64,000 nt of DNA. It comes from an uncultured Rhodospirillales bacterium. GTDB taxonomy: Bacteria; Pseudomonadota; Alphaproteobacteria; Acetobacterales; Acetobacteraceae. Shown one piece after another: positions 18,487-25,991 of this stretch. Under the pieces are notes generated by a model. That model worked only from the letters and a program-made list of their open reading frames with translations. It was not told where the DNA came from and ran no database searches. Location: NCBI GenBank assembly GCA_903893975.1, contig CAITOL010000041.1, positions 23,861 through 87,860 on the forward strand. Direction: 5' to 3'. Numbering within the stretch: position 1 is the first letter of the stretch; each line of letters begins with the position of its first letter. The position numbers and the translations under genes are program-made.

Positions 18487-18617
18487 GCTTACGAACCAAT
18501 GCAAAGAATGGTTAATTACTAATAATTACAATAAAATTACACCGACAGCCCGGTGATGCCTTCTGATTTTTTGTATTATTTTTTGTTGCGCTTCACAAGC
18601 ACATTACCCGCACACCG

Positions 18618-19532
18618 TTACGGCGTTATCGGGTCATCCGGCAACGAAACCAGATCAACCGTCCACAACCATTGCGCCAGGTGCCGCCGCACAATCGGCG
18701 CGAACACCTCATCCAGCCGCTGCACCTGTTCCAACACCCCCGCCGCACCGAGCCGGCCTTGCGGCACCTCCATCGGCGGCAGAATATGGCTGATGAAATG
18801 GGCGCCGCTCTGCCGCTCGGAATACACCGGCAGCACCCGCGCACCGGTGGCCGCCGCCAGCCTGATCACCTTGCCCATATTGCCATGCGGCTTCAGCCGG
18901 CGGCCAAAATGCGGCGCCATCACCACGCCATCGACCAACTCATCCACCGCCATCCAAGCCGTCCCCCCCGGCCGGGCCAAATTCTCCGCCAGCCGATGCC
19001 AGATCCGCCCGTCCATCGGCAGCAACTCCACCTGCATGAACGCCCGCTGCCGGGCGGCGATGGCCGCATGCGCCCGGTTGGTCGGCGGCATCATAATCCC
19101 CTGCGCCTTGCGGGTCTGCGCGAAGGCCGGATGCAGCGAAAGCTGCGCCCCCAACGCCTCCCAATTGCCCAGATGCACAAAGGCCACAATCAACGGCCGC
19201 GGGTCAGCCACCGCCGCCTCCCACCGGCCGGGGTCGGACAGCACCCCCCGGCCCTGCGCCACCAGGCGCGGCAGCACCGAGAACTCACAGAACGTCCGCC
19301 CGATATTGCCCCAGAGCGCCCGCGTGCTGGCTTCAATCCTGCCCGGCTCGGCCAAATCCGGCCGTAACAGCGCCATCGCCGCCCGGCCCCGCGCCTCAGC
19401 CTCCGGCCGCGATCGCCGCCCCGCCGCCCCTTGCCCGATTTTCGCCCCCAAAGCGGAGCACCAATCCACCGGCAAACCGCGCAAGGCCATATGGATGGCG
19501 TAATCCCGCACCTCCGCCGCGCTCCACGTCAT
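18618..19532 (-). CDS. LpxL/HtrB-family lipid A acyltransferase-like protein
   Basis: A 304-residue member of the lysophospholipid/lipid A acyltransferase family. The catalytic H-x4-E motif is seen in FVHLGNWEALG (about 142-152). Further family blocks are ALWGNIGRTFCEF (about 72-84), the GTAWMAVDE region, and the HFGRRLKPHGNMGKVIRLAAATGARVLPVYSER segment. It would add a secondary acyl chain to lipid A at the inner membrane using acyl-ACP. It has no strong N-terminal membrane anchor, unlike E. coli LpxL, so another acyl acceptor such as an ornithine lipid is possible. It stands alone between the kinase and the sigma-54-driven small gene. Confidence 0.85.
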   Translation of the reverse strand: MTWSAAEVRDYAIHMALRGLPVDWCSALGAKIGQGAAGRRSRPEAEARGRAAMALLRPDLAEPGRIEASTRALWGNIGRTFCEFSVLPRLVAQGRGVLSDPGRWEAAVADPRPLIVAFVHLGNWEALGAQLSLHPAFAQTRKAQGIMMPPTNRAHAAIAARQRAFMQVELLPMDGRIWHRLAENLARPGGTAWMAVDELVDGVVMAPHFGRRLKPHGNMGKVIRLAAATGARVLPVYSERQSGAHFISHILPPMEVPQGRLGAAGVLEQVQRLDEVFAPIVRRHLAQWLWTVDLVSLPDDPITP

Positions 19533-19664
19533 CGCTCAGCACTCCCCGCCTGCCACGGCTATCGTTACGGGAAAACCCGGCGCGCGAATATGGCTTGTTT
19601 CGATCCGCTGCGATTTGCAAAAAGTCGTCTCTTATTTACGATAAATATCAAAACATGTGCATGT

Positions 19665-19688
19665 TCGCAATATGCGATGCAAATTGCA
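19665..19688. promoter_or_regulatory. Two adjacent dyads, candidate activator sites for the 19729 promoter
   Basis: TCGCA-ATA-TGCGA (19665-19677) is directly followed by TGCAA-A-TTGCA (19678-19688), both perfect inverted repeats. Their centres lie about 85 and 73 bp upstream of the start expected from the sigma-54 promoter at 19729-19744, where enhancer-binding proteins usually bind. The surrounding DNA is AT-rich. The role is inferred from position and symmetry only. Confidence 0.4.
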
Positions 19689-19728
19689 ACAAACCCTGGC
19701 AGAAACGCCAATTTAACGCCTCATTAAC

Positions 19729-19744
19729 TGGTACGCAGCTTGCA
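19729..19744 (+). promoter_or_regulatory. Consensus sigma-54 promoter
   Basis: The sequence TGGTACG-CAGC-TTGCA fits TGGYACR-N4-TTGCW at every defined position, with GG and GC 10 bases apart. Transcription should start near 19756, about 32 bp before the GTG of the small membrane-protein gene. This is the best promoter match I found in the window. Sigma-54 promoters need an enhancer-binding activator; two dyads lie upstream at 19665-19688. Confidence 0.75.
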
Positions 19745-19787
19745 ACATCCTTTCCATCGGTCATCCAGTTTGGCGGGAGTGCTTCAG

Positions 19788-20021
19788 GTGCGGTTTGCGA
19801 TTTTGGCGATTTTGGCGTGCCTGTTCCTCGCCTCCCCCTCCACGCTGCGCCCCTTCCTCGGGCTGGCGGCGACGCTGATCGTGCTGTGCGAATTTCGCGA
19901 CCTCTGGCGCGATATGGCGCGCAGCCGCCGCCGCCAGGCCGTGCTGGGCGACCAGATCCGCGCCTATGCGGACGCCCTGCACACCAGCCGGCGCCCGCCT
20001 GCCGTCCGCCGCTATGTCTGA
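19788..20021 (+). CDS. Small membrane protein behind a sigma-54 promoter, function unknown
   Basis: A 77-residue protein. The start is the GTG at 19788, placed 9 bp after a GGGAG ribosome site; an upstream ATG at 19740 would lie before the expected transcript start. Residues about 2-35 form two closely spaced hydrophobic helices (VRFAILAILACLFLA and LGLAATLIVLC); the remainder is short, arginine-rich and helical (RDMARSRRRQAV), probably cytoplasmic. Third-position GC is high, as expected for a real gene here. I do not recognise the family. It ends 8 bp from the convergent Ldh-family gene. Because sigma-54 drives flagellar genes in related bacteria, a motility link is possible but unproven. 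Confidence 0.65.
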   Translation: MRFAILAILACLFLASPSTLRPFLGLAATLIVLCEFRDLWRDMARSRRRQAVLGDQIRAYADALHTSRRPPAVRRYV

Positions 20022-20029
20022 CCGCAGCC

Positions 20030-21079
20030 CTACAGCCCCAACCGCGCACTCAACCCGTAGCCTGCCGCCAATTCCGCCAGTTTCTTCCAGGTGGCCTCTT
20101 CCACCTCCACCCCGTTGGCCCGCCGATCACGCTCGGTCAGGTATTCCAGCTCGCCCGGATAAAACACCCCCGGGCTCCCCTCGCTCGGCGGCGTCGCCTT
20201 CAGATACTGGGCAAACTCCGTCACCTCGTCCTTAAAGCGCGCCAGCGGGCGAAACGCTTCGACGTTGAACACCGCCATGAAGCAGCCATCGTTATGCCGC
20301 CCGGTCGGTTCCACCCCGTAGCCCAACCCGGTCAGCAACCCGCAGAGAATTTCCACAATCACCGCCAGCCCGGTGCCCTTGAACCCCTCGCTCCCGCCCA
20401 GCGGCAACAGCGCGCCGCCGGCCCGCAGCGCCGCCGGGTCAGTGGTATTCTTGCCATCCTTGTCCAGCACCCAGCCCACCGGCATCGGCTTACCCCGCGC
20501 CGCCGCCAGGCTCACCTTGCCCGCCGCCACTGCTGAAGTCGCCATATCCAGCACCAGCGGTCCATCGAGGTTCGACGGCACGGCAAACGAAATCGGGTTC
20601 GTCCCCAGCCGCGCCTCGCGCCCGCCAAACGGCGCCACATGCTTGGGGGACCGGCCGCTATCGGCGGTAATCATCCCGATCATCCCCGCCTCGGCCGCCA
20701 TCAGCGGATACGATGCCAACCGCCCGATATGGCCCTGGCGAAACACCGTCGTCGCCGCAACATTGGCGGTGCGCGCCTTTTCGATCGTCAGCTTCATCGC
20801 CCGCTCATTGGCGACATAGCCGAACCCCCAATTGCCATCCACCACCGTGGTCGTCGGCGATTCCTGCACAATATCCCACGCCGCCCCCGGCACGATGTGC
20901 CCGGCCTTAATCCGGTCGATATAGGTGGGGATGGCGATAATGCCGTGGCTGTCATGCCCCACCAGATTGGCGTTGGTGCAATGCCGCATCACAATTTCCG
21001 CCTCTGCCGGCGGCGCGCCCGCTGCCACCAGCAGCGCTTCACCAATTTCAGTCAGCCGTGCGGCTGGGATTTTCGGCAT
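20030..21079 (-). CDS. Ldh-family (malate/L-sulfolactate/ureidoglycolate-type) dehydrogenase
   Basis: A 349-residue NAD(P)-dependent oxidoreductase of the type-2 malate/L-lactate dehydrogenase family, which has its own fold. VGHDSHGIIAIPTYIDRIKAG (about 39-59) holds the catalytic His. LDMATSAVAAGKVSLAAARGKPMP (about 173-196) and the loop LLPLGGSEGFKGTGLAVIVEILCGLLTG (about 216-243) are family hallmarks. The ATG at 21079 is preferred because AAGGAGAG lies 7 bp before it and MPKIPAARLTEIGEALL is the usual N-terminus. The 2-hydroxyacid substrate cannot be told. It follows epmB by 71 bp on the same strand. Confidence 0.88.
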   Translation of the reverse strand: MPKIPAARLTEIGEALLVAAGAPPAEAEIVMRHCTNANLVGHDSHGIIAIPTYIDRIKAGHIVPGAAWDIVQESPTTTVVDGNWGFGYVANERAMKLTIEKARTANVAATTVFRQGHIGRLASYPLMAAEAGMIGMITADSGRSPKHVAPFGGREARLGTNPISFAVPSNLDGPLVLDMATSAVAAGKVSLAAARGKPMPVGWVLDKDGKNTTDPAALRAGGALLPLGGSEGFKGTGLAVIVEILCGLLTGLGYGVEPTGRHNDGCFMAVFNVEAFRPLARFKDEVTEFAQYLKATPPSEGSPGVFYPGELEYLTERDRRANGVEVEEATWKKLAELAAGYGLSARLGL

Positions 21080-21150
21080 CTGGGTCTCTCCTTGCTTGGA
21101 CGTTGCCGCCAGCGTCCCATCTGCGCCGCCGTCCCGCAAGCCGGGGCGCG

Positions 21151-22194
21151 CTACGCCACCACCGGCAGCCGATGTGCTGCCCCCCAAGGGTCGCGCACCC
21201 CGTCCGGTGTCAGATAATCCGGCCCCAGCGGCACCTTGCCGTGACCACCGGGAATATCCAGCACATAAGTCGGCCAGGCCAGGCCGCTCACCCGGCCGCG
21301 CAACCCGCGCAACAACGCGCGCCCGGTTTCAATCGGCACATGAAAGCGCGCCGTGCCCGGCGCCGGGTCCAGCTGGTGCAGATAATACGGCTTCACCCGC
21401 GCCTGCATCATCGCGCGGAACAGCGCCTCCAACGCCGCCTCGCTATCATTCACCCCGCGCAGCAGCACCGATTGCCCCAGCACCGGCACGCCCACACACT
21501 GCACCCGGCGCAAGGCGGCCCGGGCGGCGTCGGTCAGTTCGCGCGCATGATTGGCGTGCACCACCAGCCACAGCGGTGTGGCAATATCCAGCGCCGCCGC
21601 CAGCTCCGCCGTCACCCGCGCCGGATCAGCCACCGGCACGCGGGTATGGATGCGCAACGTTCGCACATGCGGAATCGCCGCCAGCGCCTGCAAAATCCCC
21701 GACAACCGCCGCGGCGACAGCATCAGCGGGTCCCCGCCGGTCAGGATCACCTCCTGGATCGCCGGATGCGCCCGCAGCCAGGCATAGGCGGCGGCAAGCT
21801 CGGCATCCGTCAGCACCCCGCCATCCGGCCCCACCTGTTCGCGGCGAAAGCAGAACCGGCAATAGACCGGGCAGATCAGCAGCGGCTTCAGCAACGCCCG
21901 ATCCGGATAGCGATGCACAATGCCCTTCACCGGGCTCAGCGCCTCATCGGCAATCGGGTCGGGAATTTCATGCGCCGCCGTCACCGCCTCGGCCACATCG
22001 GGCACGTATTGCCGCGCAATCGGATCGTCCGGCGCCTCCATCAACGCCTGCACCGCCGGGGTGATCGCAATCGCATACTGCGCTTCCACCGCCAGCAACC
22101 CCGCGCGCGCCGCCGGCGGGGCGAGCCCGGCCGCAATAAGCGCATCGGTGCTTCGCAGGGTTTTGGCTTGGTGGGGGGGCGTTATGTCCGGCAT
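21151..22194 (-). CDS. epmB: KamA-family radical SAM protein, EF-P beta-lysylation protein EpmB-like
   Basis: A 347-residue lysine 2,3-aminomutase-type enzyme. C108-P-V-Y-C112-R-F-C115 is the CxxxCxxC iron-sulfur motif; VILTGGDPLML follows; DIPGGHGKVPLGP near the C-terminus supplies the PLP lysine. The length matches EpmB rather than the longer clostridial KamA. EpmB makes (R)-beta-lysine, which EpmA attaches to elongation factor P; epmA lies about 0.9 kb away on the other strand, which supports this reading. The start is the ATG at 22194; the frame is open further upstream but that part is the mirror of the phzF gene. Confidence 0.9.
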   Translation of the reverse strand: MPDITPPHQAKTLRSTDALIAAGLAPPAARAGLLAVEAQYAIAITPAVQALMEAPDDPIARQYVPDVAEAVTAAHEIPDPIADEALSPVKGIVHRYPDRALLKPLLICPVYCRFCFRREQVGPDGGVLTDAELAAAYAWLRAHPAIQEVILTGGDPLMLSPRRLSGILQALAAIPHVRTLRIHTRVPVADPARVTAELAAALDIATPLWLVVHANHARELTDAARAALRRVQCVGVPVLGQSVLLRGVNDSEAALEALFRAMMQARVKPYYLHQLDPAPGTARFHVPIETGRALLRGLRGRVSGLAWPTYVLDIPGGHGKVPLGPDYLTPDGVRDPWGAAHRLPVVA

Positions 22195-22230
22195 GGTGCC
22201 GCCGCATAGACCGCACAGCAGAGGCACGCA

Positions 22231-23088
22231 ATGACCGACTACCGCTACATCCTCGCCGATGTGTTCACCGACCGTGCCTTTGGCGGCAATCCGCTGGCCG
22301 TTTTCCCCGATGCCGGCGGGCTCACCGGCGCGCAAATGGCAGTGCTGACCAAAGAGCTGAACCTGTCGGAAAGCACCTTCGTCACCCCCGGCTCCGCCCC
22401 CGGCCGGTTCGCGGTGCGCATTTTCACCCCCGGCGGCGAACTCAGCTTCGCCGGCCACCCCATCGTCGGCACCGCCGTCGTCCTCGCCGAACTCGGCCGC
22501 ACCGGCGGTGCGACCGAAATCGTGCTCGAAGTCGGGGTCGGCCCGGTGCGCGTGGTGCTGCAAGGCGCCGGCGCCACCTTCTTTCGCGATGGCGAGCCCG
22601 AACGCCGCCCGCTGGATGTGGCCGACGCCGACATCGCCGCCCTGGTCGGCGTCGATGCCCTGGCCGGCGCACCGTGGCAGGCCGGTTACGGCACCAGCTA
22701 TGTCCTGGTGCCGCTGGCGGATCGGGACGCAGTGGCCCGGGCGGAAACCCGGCTCGACCACTGGCGCAAACTCGCCCCGCGCCTGTGGGGCCACGCGCTT
22801 TACGTCTTCGCGGTCACCGGCCCCGGCACCGTGCATGCCCGCATGTTCGCGCCCTCGCTCGGCGTCGCCGAAGACCCCGCCACCGGCTCCGCCGCTGCCG
22901 CCCTGATCGGCTCCCTCCCCGGCCCGGCGGACGGCACGGCGCATCTCGCCATCACCCAGGGGGTGGAGATGGGCCGCCCCAGCACCATCCTGTGCAGCGC
23001 CACCCGCCAGGCCGGCGTGGTGCAGCAGATATCCATCGGCGGCGGCGCGATTGTCGTCGGCGAAGGCCGGTTCTCCCGCCTGCCATGA
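22231..23088 (+). CDS. PhzF-family isomerase/epimerase-like protein
   Basis: A 285-residue protein of the PhzF/diaminopimelate-epimerase fold. DVFTDRAFGGNPLAVF (about 10-25), NLSESTFV with the catalytic Glu (about 44-51), FTPGGELSFAGHPIVGTA (about 66-83) and EDPATGSAAAAL (about 211-222) are all family motifs. PhzF isomerises a phenazine precursor, but most homologues have unknown substrates and no phenazine genes are near. An AGAGG site precedes the ATG. Its stop overlaps the epmA start (ATGA), so the two are co-translated. Confidence 0.93.
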   Translation: MTDYRYILADVFTDRAFGGNPLAVFPDAGGLTGAQMAVLTKELNLSESTFVTPGSAPGRFAVRIFTPGGELSFAGHPIVGTAVVLAELGRTGGATEIVLEVGVGPVRVVLQGAGATFFRDGEPERRPLDVADADIAALVGVDALAGAPWQAGYGTSYVLVPLADRDAVARAETRLDHWRKLAPRLWGHALYVFAVTGPGTVHARMFAPSLGVAEDPATGSAAAALIGSLPGPADGTAHLAITQGVEMGRPSTILCSATRQAGVVQQISIGGGAIVVGEGRFSRLP

Positions 23089-24077
23089 CCCTCCCGCGCT
23101 GGCACCCCACCAAGCTCGCCGCCCGCCTGCCAGCCTTACGCCGCCGGGCGCAGCTGGCCGCCGATCTGCGCGGCTTTTTTACCACGCGCGGCTATCTGGA
23201 GGTTGAAACCCCCTACGCCGTCCCGACCCCGGGGGAGGAAGTGCACCTCGCCACCTTCCGCACCCAGCAGCATTTCCCCGATGGCCGCCAGCGCGACCTC
23301 TGGCTGCACACCTCGCCCGAATTCGCCATGAAAAAGCTGCTCGCCGGCGGCATCGGTCCCATTTTTCAACTCGCCCGGGTCTGGCGCAATAATGAGGACA
23401 GCGAGACCCATTCCGCCGAGTTCACCATGCTGGAATGGTATCGCCCCAGCGCCACCCTGTCCGACCTGATGGATGAAACCGAGGCCCTGCTGCGCGCCAT
23501 CCTGCCGCCCCAGATCACCAGCCGCGGCATCACCGCCCGGCTCGACCATTTCGAACGCCTCACCGTCGCCGAGGCCTTCACCCGCTATGTCGGCGCGGAC
23601 GTGCTCGGCACCGCCGACGACGCCCCCGCTCTGGCCGCTCAGGCCGGCGTGCGCCTGCGCGCGGGCGAGGACTGGGAGGACCTGTTCTTCCGCCTGCTGC
23701 TGGATAAGATCGAGCCCGCCATCGGCCGCGGCACCCCCACCTTCCTCACCCATTGGCCCGCCGCCCAAGCCGCCCTCGCCCGCCGCGACCCGGCCGACCC
23801 ACGCGTCGCGGAACGGTTTGAACTGTTCGCCTGCGGCATGGAGTTAGCCAACGCCTTCGTCGAACTGACCGACCCCGCCGAGCAGCGCGCCCGCTTCACC
23901 GCCGACCGCGCCCGCCGCCACACGCTCTACGGTGGCCCGGACTGGGACATGGACGAGGACTTCCTCGCCGCCCTCGCCCACGGCCTGCCACCAAGTGCCG
24001 GCATCGCCATGGGGTTCGACAGGCTGGCCATGCTCGCCGCCGGCATGGATTGCATCACCGACGTGCTGGCGCTCTAG
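23085..24077 (+). CDS. epmA: Elongation factor P--(R)-beta-lysine ligase EpmA (PoxA/GenX)
   Basis: A 330-residue class II lysyl-tRNA-synthetase-like enzyme without the anticodon-binding domain. FQLARVWRNNEDSETHSAEFTMLEWYRP (about 99-126) is motif 2, and SAGIAMGFDRLAML near the C-terminus is motif 3. The HTSPEFAMKKLL segment (about 82-93) matches EpmA. It activates (R)-beta-lysine and transfers it to a conserved lysine of EF-P, which helps ribosomes through polyproline. No efp gene is in the window. The start at 23085 overlaps the phzF stop by 4 bp. Its TAG lies in a CTAG that borders the MITE-like element. Confidence 0.93.
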   Translation: MTLPRWHPTKLAARLPALRRRAQLAADLRGFFTTRGYLEVETPYAVPTPGEEVHLATFRTQQHFPDGRQRDLWLHTSPEFAMKKLLAGGIGPIFQLARVWRNNEDSETHSAEFTMLEWYRPSATLSDLMDETEALLRAILPPQITSRGITARLDHFERLTVAEAFTRYVGADVLGTADDAPALAAQAGVRLRAGEDWEDLFFRLLLDKIEPAIGRGTPTFLTHWPAAQAALARRDPADPRVAERFELFACGMELANAFVELTDPAEQRARFTADRARRHTLYGGPDWDMDEDFLAALAHGLPPSAGIAMGFDRLAMLAAGMDCITDVLAL

Positions 24078-24190
24078 AGCATGATCGTATGAGGTTGCAT
24101 CGGGATCGGAGTCCGATCATGTTCTAGGTCTTTGTTTAATCGTGCAATTTTATCGCTCGGTTGAAGCAACCTCAAGCGATATTGCACTAG
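24074..24190. mobile_element. 109-bp MITE-like element with CTAG target duplications
   Basis: The interval 24078-24186 is flanked by CTAG at 24074-24077 and 24187-24190. Its ends are inverted repeats: left 24078-24101 and right 24163-24186 agree at 18 of 24 positions, including a perfect TGAGGTTGC/GCAACCTCA block. It encodes nothing. The 4-bp YTAR duplication is what IS5-group transposases make, so this is probably a non-autonomous IS5-type derivative. Each flanking CTAG is the stop codon of one convergent gene (epmA and the 24187 gene). Internal hairpins GATCGG-AGT-CCGATC (24104-24118) and GTGCAA...TTGCAC (24142-24187) could end transcription in both directions. Confidence 0.7.
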
Positions 24191-24741
24191 CCTTCCCCCT
24201 GCGACAGCATCCGCACCTGCAAGCCGCTCACCGCCAGAAACAGCAACACCAGGGCCGCATCCAGCAACAGCAGCCCGCGCGCCATCGGGCCGCTCGCCCA
24301 GGGCGCGCCCAACGGCAGCCGGGTGCCGATTTCGGTCGCCGCACTCAGCAGATGGAACAGCAGCGTCGCCGAATAGCCAATGGTCTCCACGTAGAGCGAC
24401 GCCCCGCCCAACAGCCGCGCTTTACCGATCAGCGCGGCGGCGAACATCACCGCCAATGTCAGCACCGCCAGCCAATGCCCTGCGCCAAACCCATTGCGGA
24501 ACAACCCGAACGCGGTCATGCAGGCCAGCACGGTCGCCACCAGATACAACTGGCCGAACCGATGGTTTGACGAAATCATCCCGTCGCGCAACAAGGCCAG
24601 CACGCCATAGCCAATCGCGACCAGCCCGATGATCACGTGCATCCCGCCAATCAGCATCAACGCCGGCATCTCGCATCCCGCAACCGTTTCACAACCCGCT
24701 TCATCGGCCAGCCAGGCCGGATCTGGCAAGCAAATCTTCAT
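24187..24741 (-). CDS. Predicted multi-pass membrane protein (DUF2306-like)
   Basis: A 184-residue integral membrane protein with about five helices: LMLIGGMHVIIGLVAIGYGVLALL, LYLVATVLACMTAFGLF, WLAVLTLAVMFAAALIG, a helix around TIGYSATLLFHLL, and GLLLLDAALVLLFLAVSGL. The segment S-S-N-H-R-x-x-G-Q-L-Y-L after the first helix resembles the HRxxGxxY motif of DUF2306 membrane proteins. The first ~25 residues are polar and cysteine-containing, so translation may begin further in, at the ATG of MPALMLIGG. Function unknown. Its stop is provided by the right-hand CTAG of the MITE-like element. Confidence 0.7.
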   Translation of the reverse strand: MKICLPDPAWLADEAGCETVAGCEMPALMLIGGMHVIIGLVAIGYGVLALLRDGMISSNHRFGQLYLVATVLACMTAFGLFRNGFGAGHWLAVLTLAVMFAAALIGKARLLGGASLYVETIGYSATLLFHLLSAATEIGTRLPLGAPWASGPMARGLLLLDAALVLLFLAVSGLQVRMLSQGEG

Positions 24742-24800
24742 CCGCGCATGCCCTGTCCCGCCGGATGCGCTATAATATACGCAGAAACGGGAGCTTCCCC

Positions 24801-25163
24801 ATGCGCCGAGTCTCGCTTGCCCTCGCCCTGCTCACCGCCCTCGCCGGCTGCGCCCTGCCCAACCGGCTGGCGGAGCGGGAGGCGATGTTGGGCAGTTTCA
24901 TCGGCCAGAGCGAAGCCGATGTCGTGCGCGAACTCGGCGTGCCCAGCCGGGTGTTTGAAGCCGACGGCCATCGCTTCCTCGCCTATATCGAACGCCGGGT
25001 GGATTACGTGCCGGGCTACACGCCTTTCCGCCCCTATCGTTACGGCTTCGGCTACGGCCCGGGCTTCCCGCCCGACATCATCCAACGCAGTTGCGAAACC
25101 ACGTTCGAGGTGGTGAACGGCAAAGTGTTCAGCTTCGCCCTACGCGGCAATGCCTGCGGCTAA
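24801..25163 (+). CDS. Small lipoprotein, function unknown
   Basis: A 120-residue secreted lipoprotein. The ATG at 24801 follows GGGAG by 7 bp and opens a signal peptide MRRVSLALALLTALAGC with a lipobox L-A-G-C, cysteine at about 17. The mature part has GQSEADVVRELGVPSRVFEADGHRFLAYIERR, which resembles the start of the SmpA/OmlA (BamE-like) fold, then an aromatic tract rich in Tyr, Gly and Pro (about 73-93), and two further cysteines. It is probably held in the outer-membrane or periplasmic face. Its TAA overlaps the stop of the convergent 25160 gene. Confidence 0.8.
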   Translation: MRRVSLALALLTALAGCALPNRLAEREAMLGSFIGQSEADVVRELGVPSRVFEADGHRFLAYIERRVDYVPGYTPFRPYRYGFGYGPGFPPDIIQRSCETTFEVVNGKVFSFALRGNACG

Positions 25164-25513
25164 CCGGCCCGCTTCGGCTTGAAATACTGCGAAAGGTCCG
25201 GATCGAAGGTGAACTTCCAGTAGCCCGCCACACAGCCGACGCTGGGCGGCAATTGCGGGAATTTCTCCCGAATATACGCTTGCGCGATCGCCCCTTGCGC
25301 ATTGGCAACCGTCGCCTTCATCACATCTAACATCGCCGCGATGCGCGGGTCCCCTGTCCTGCCTGCCGGCACCACCCGTTGTGCTTCGGCCTGCGCCATG
25401 GCGGACATCTTTTTTTCCAGCGCCGCGCAGGCGTTATCGGTCCCCTCCGCATAAGGCGGGTAGAACCAGGCACCAGCCAACACCAGGATGATCAGCAGGA
25501 ATAAAGTGCGCAT
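25160..25513 (-). CDS. Small exported or membrane-anchored protein, function unknown
   Basis: A 117-residue protein with an N-terminal hydrophobic stretch (about 3-17), either a signal peptide or an anchor, followed by a soluble alanine/lysine-rich domain. Two cysteines (in NACAALEKK and SVGCVAGYW) could form a disulfide. The family is not recognised. It lies 9 bp after the Nudix gene on the same strand, at the end of the ABC/DUF4340 run, and shares overlapping stops with the convergent lipoprotein gene. Confidence 0.75.
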   Translation of the reverse strand: MRTLFLLIILVLAGAWFYPPYAEGTDNACAALEKKMSAMAQAEAQRVVPAGRTGDPRIAAMLDVMKATVANAQGAIAQAYIREKFPQLPPSVGCVAGYWKFTFDPDLSQYFKPKRAG

Positions 25514-25522
25514 ACGAAATTG

Positions 25523-25969
25523 CTAGCAGCCCAGCAGCCCGCGCGCAATCGCAATGACCCGGTGCGCCTCCGCGCTCAACGCGTACGGCGCAAGCCCGCT
25601 GACCGCCACCCAAGCAACCGCATCCACATCATCCCCCGGCCGCGCGGCATCGCCCTGCCACCAGGCGGCGAAATCGATGATGGTGTAATGAAACCGCACC
25701 CGACCATCCGGATCGCGCCGGATAATATCCACATTCGCCGCCAGTTGCAGCGCGCCCAACTGCAGCCCGCACTCCTCGGCAATCTCGCGCCGCGCGCCGT
25801 CCTCGGCGGTCTCCCCCAACTCCTGCGCCCCGCCGGGCAAGCTCCAGCTGCCCTGGTTCGGCGCCTTGCCACGCCGGGCCAGCAGCACCTCCGGCACATC
25901 CTCCATGCCCGGGCGCAGCACCACCACCCCAAGCCCGACAAACGGACGATCCGGATATTCCCGGCTCAC
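25523..25969 (-). CDS. Nudix hydrolase
   Basis: A 148-residue pyrophosphohydrolase. The Nudix box G-x5-E-x7-REIAEECGL is complete at about residues 47-69, and SWSLPGGAQELGE sits just before and within it. Such enzymes cleave nucleoside diphosphates linked to another moiety, such as ADP-ribose, damaged dNTPs or cofactors; the substrate is unknown. It lies 22 bp after the DUF4340 gene and 9 bp before the small exported-protein gene, so it is probably co-transcribed with the Gld-type ABC genes without obvious functional connection. Confidence 0.9.
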   Translation of the reverse strand: MSREYPDRPFVGLGVVVLRPGMEDVPEVLLARRGKAPNQGSWSLPGGAQELGETAEDGARREIAEECGLQLGALQLAANVDIIRRDPDGRVRFHYTIIDFAAWWQGDAARPGDDVDAVAWVAVSGLAPYALSAEAHRVIAIARGLLGC

Positions 25970-25991
25970 GCCGCCCCCCGCCGTTTGCGCG

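Noticed and set aside
22195..22944. A 250-residue N-terminal extension of the EpmB frame
   Set aside because: It lies opposite phzF, is glycine/arginine-rich and has no family similarity; EpmB similarity starts at the ATG at 22194.
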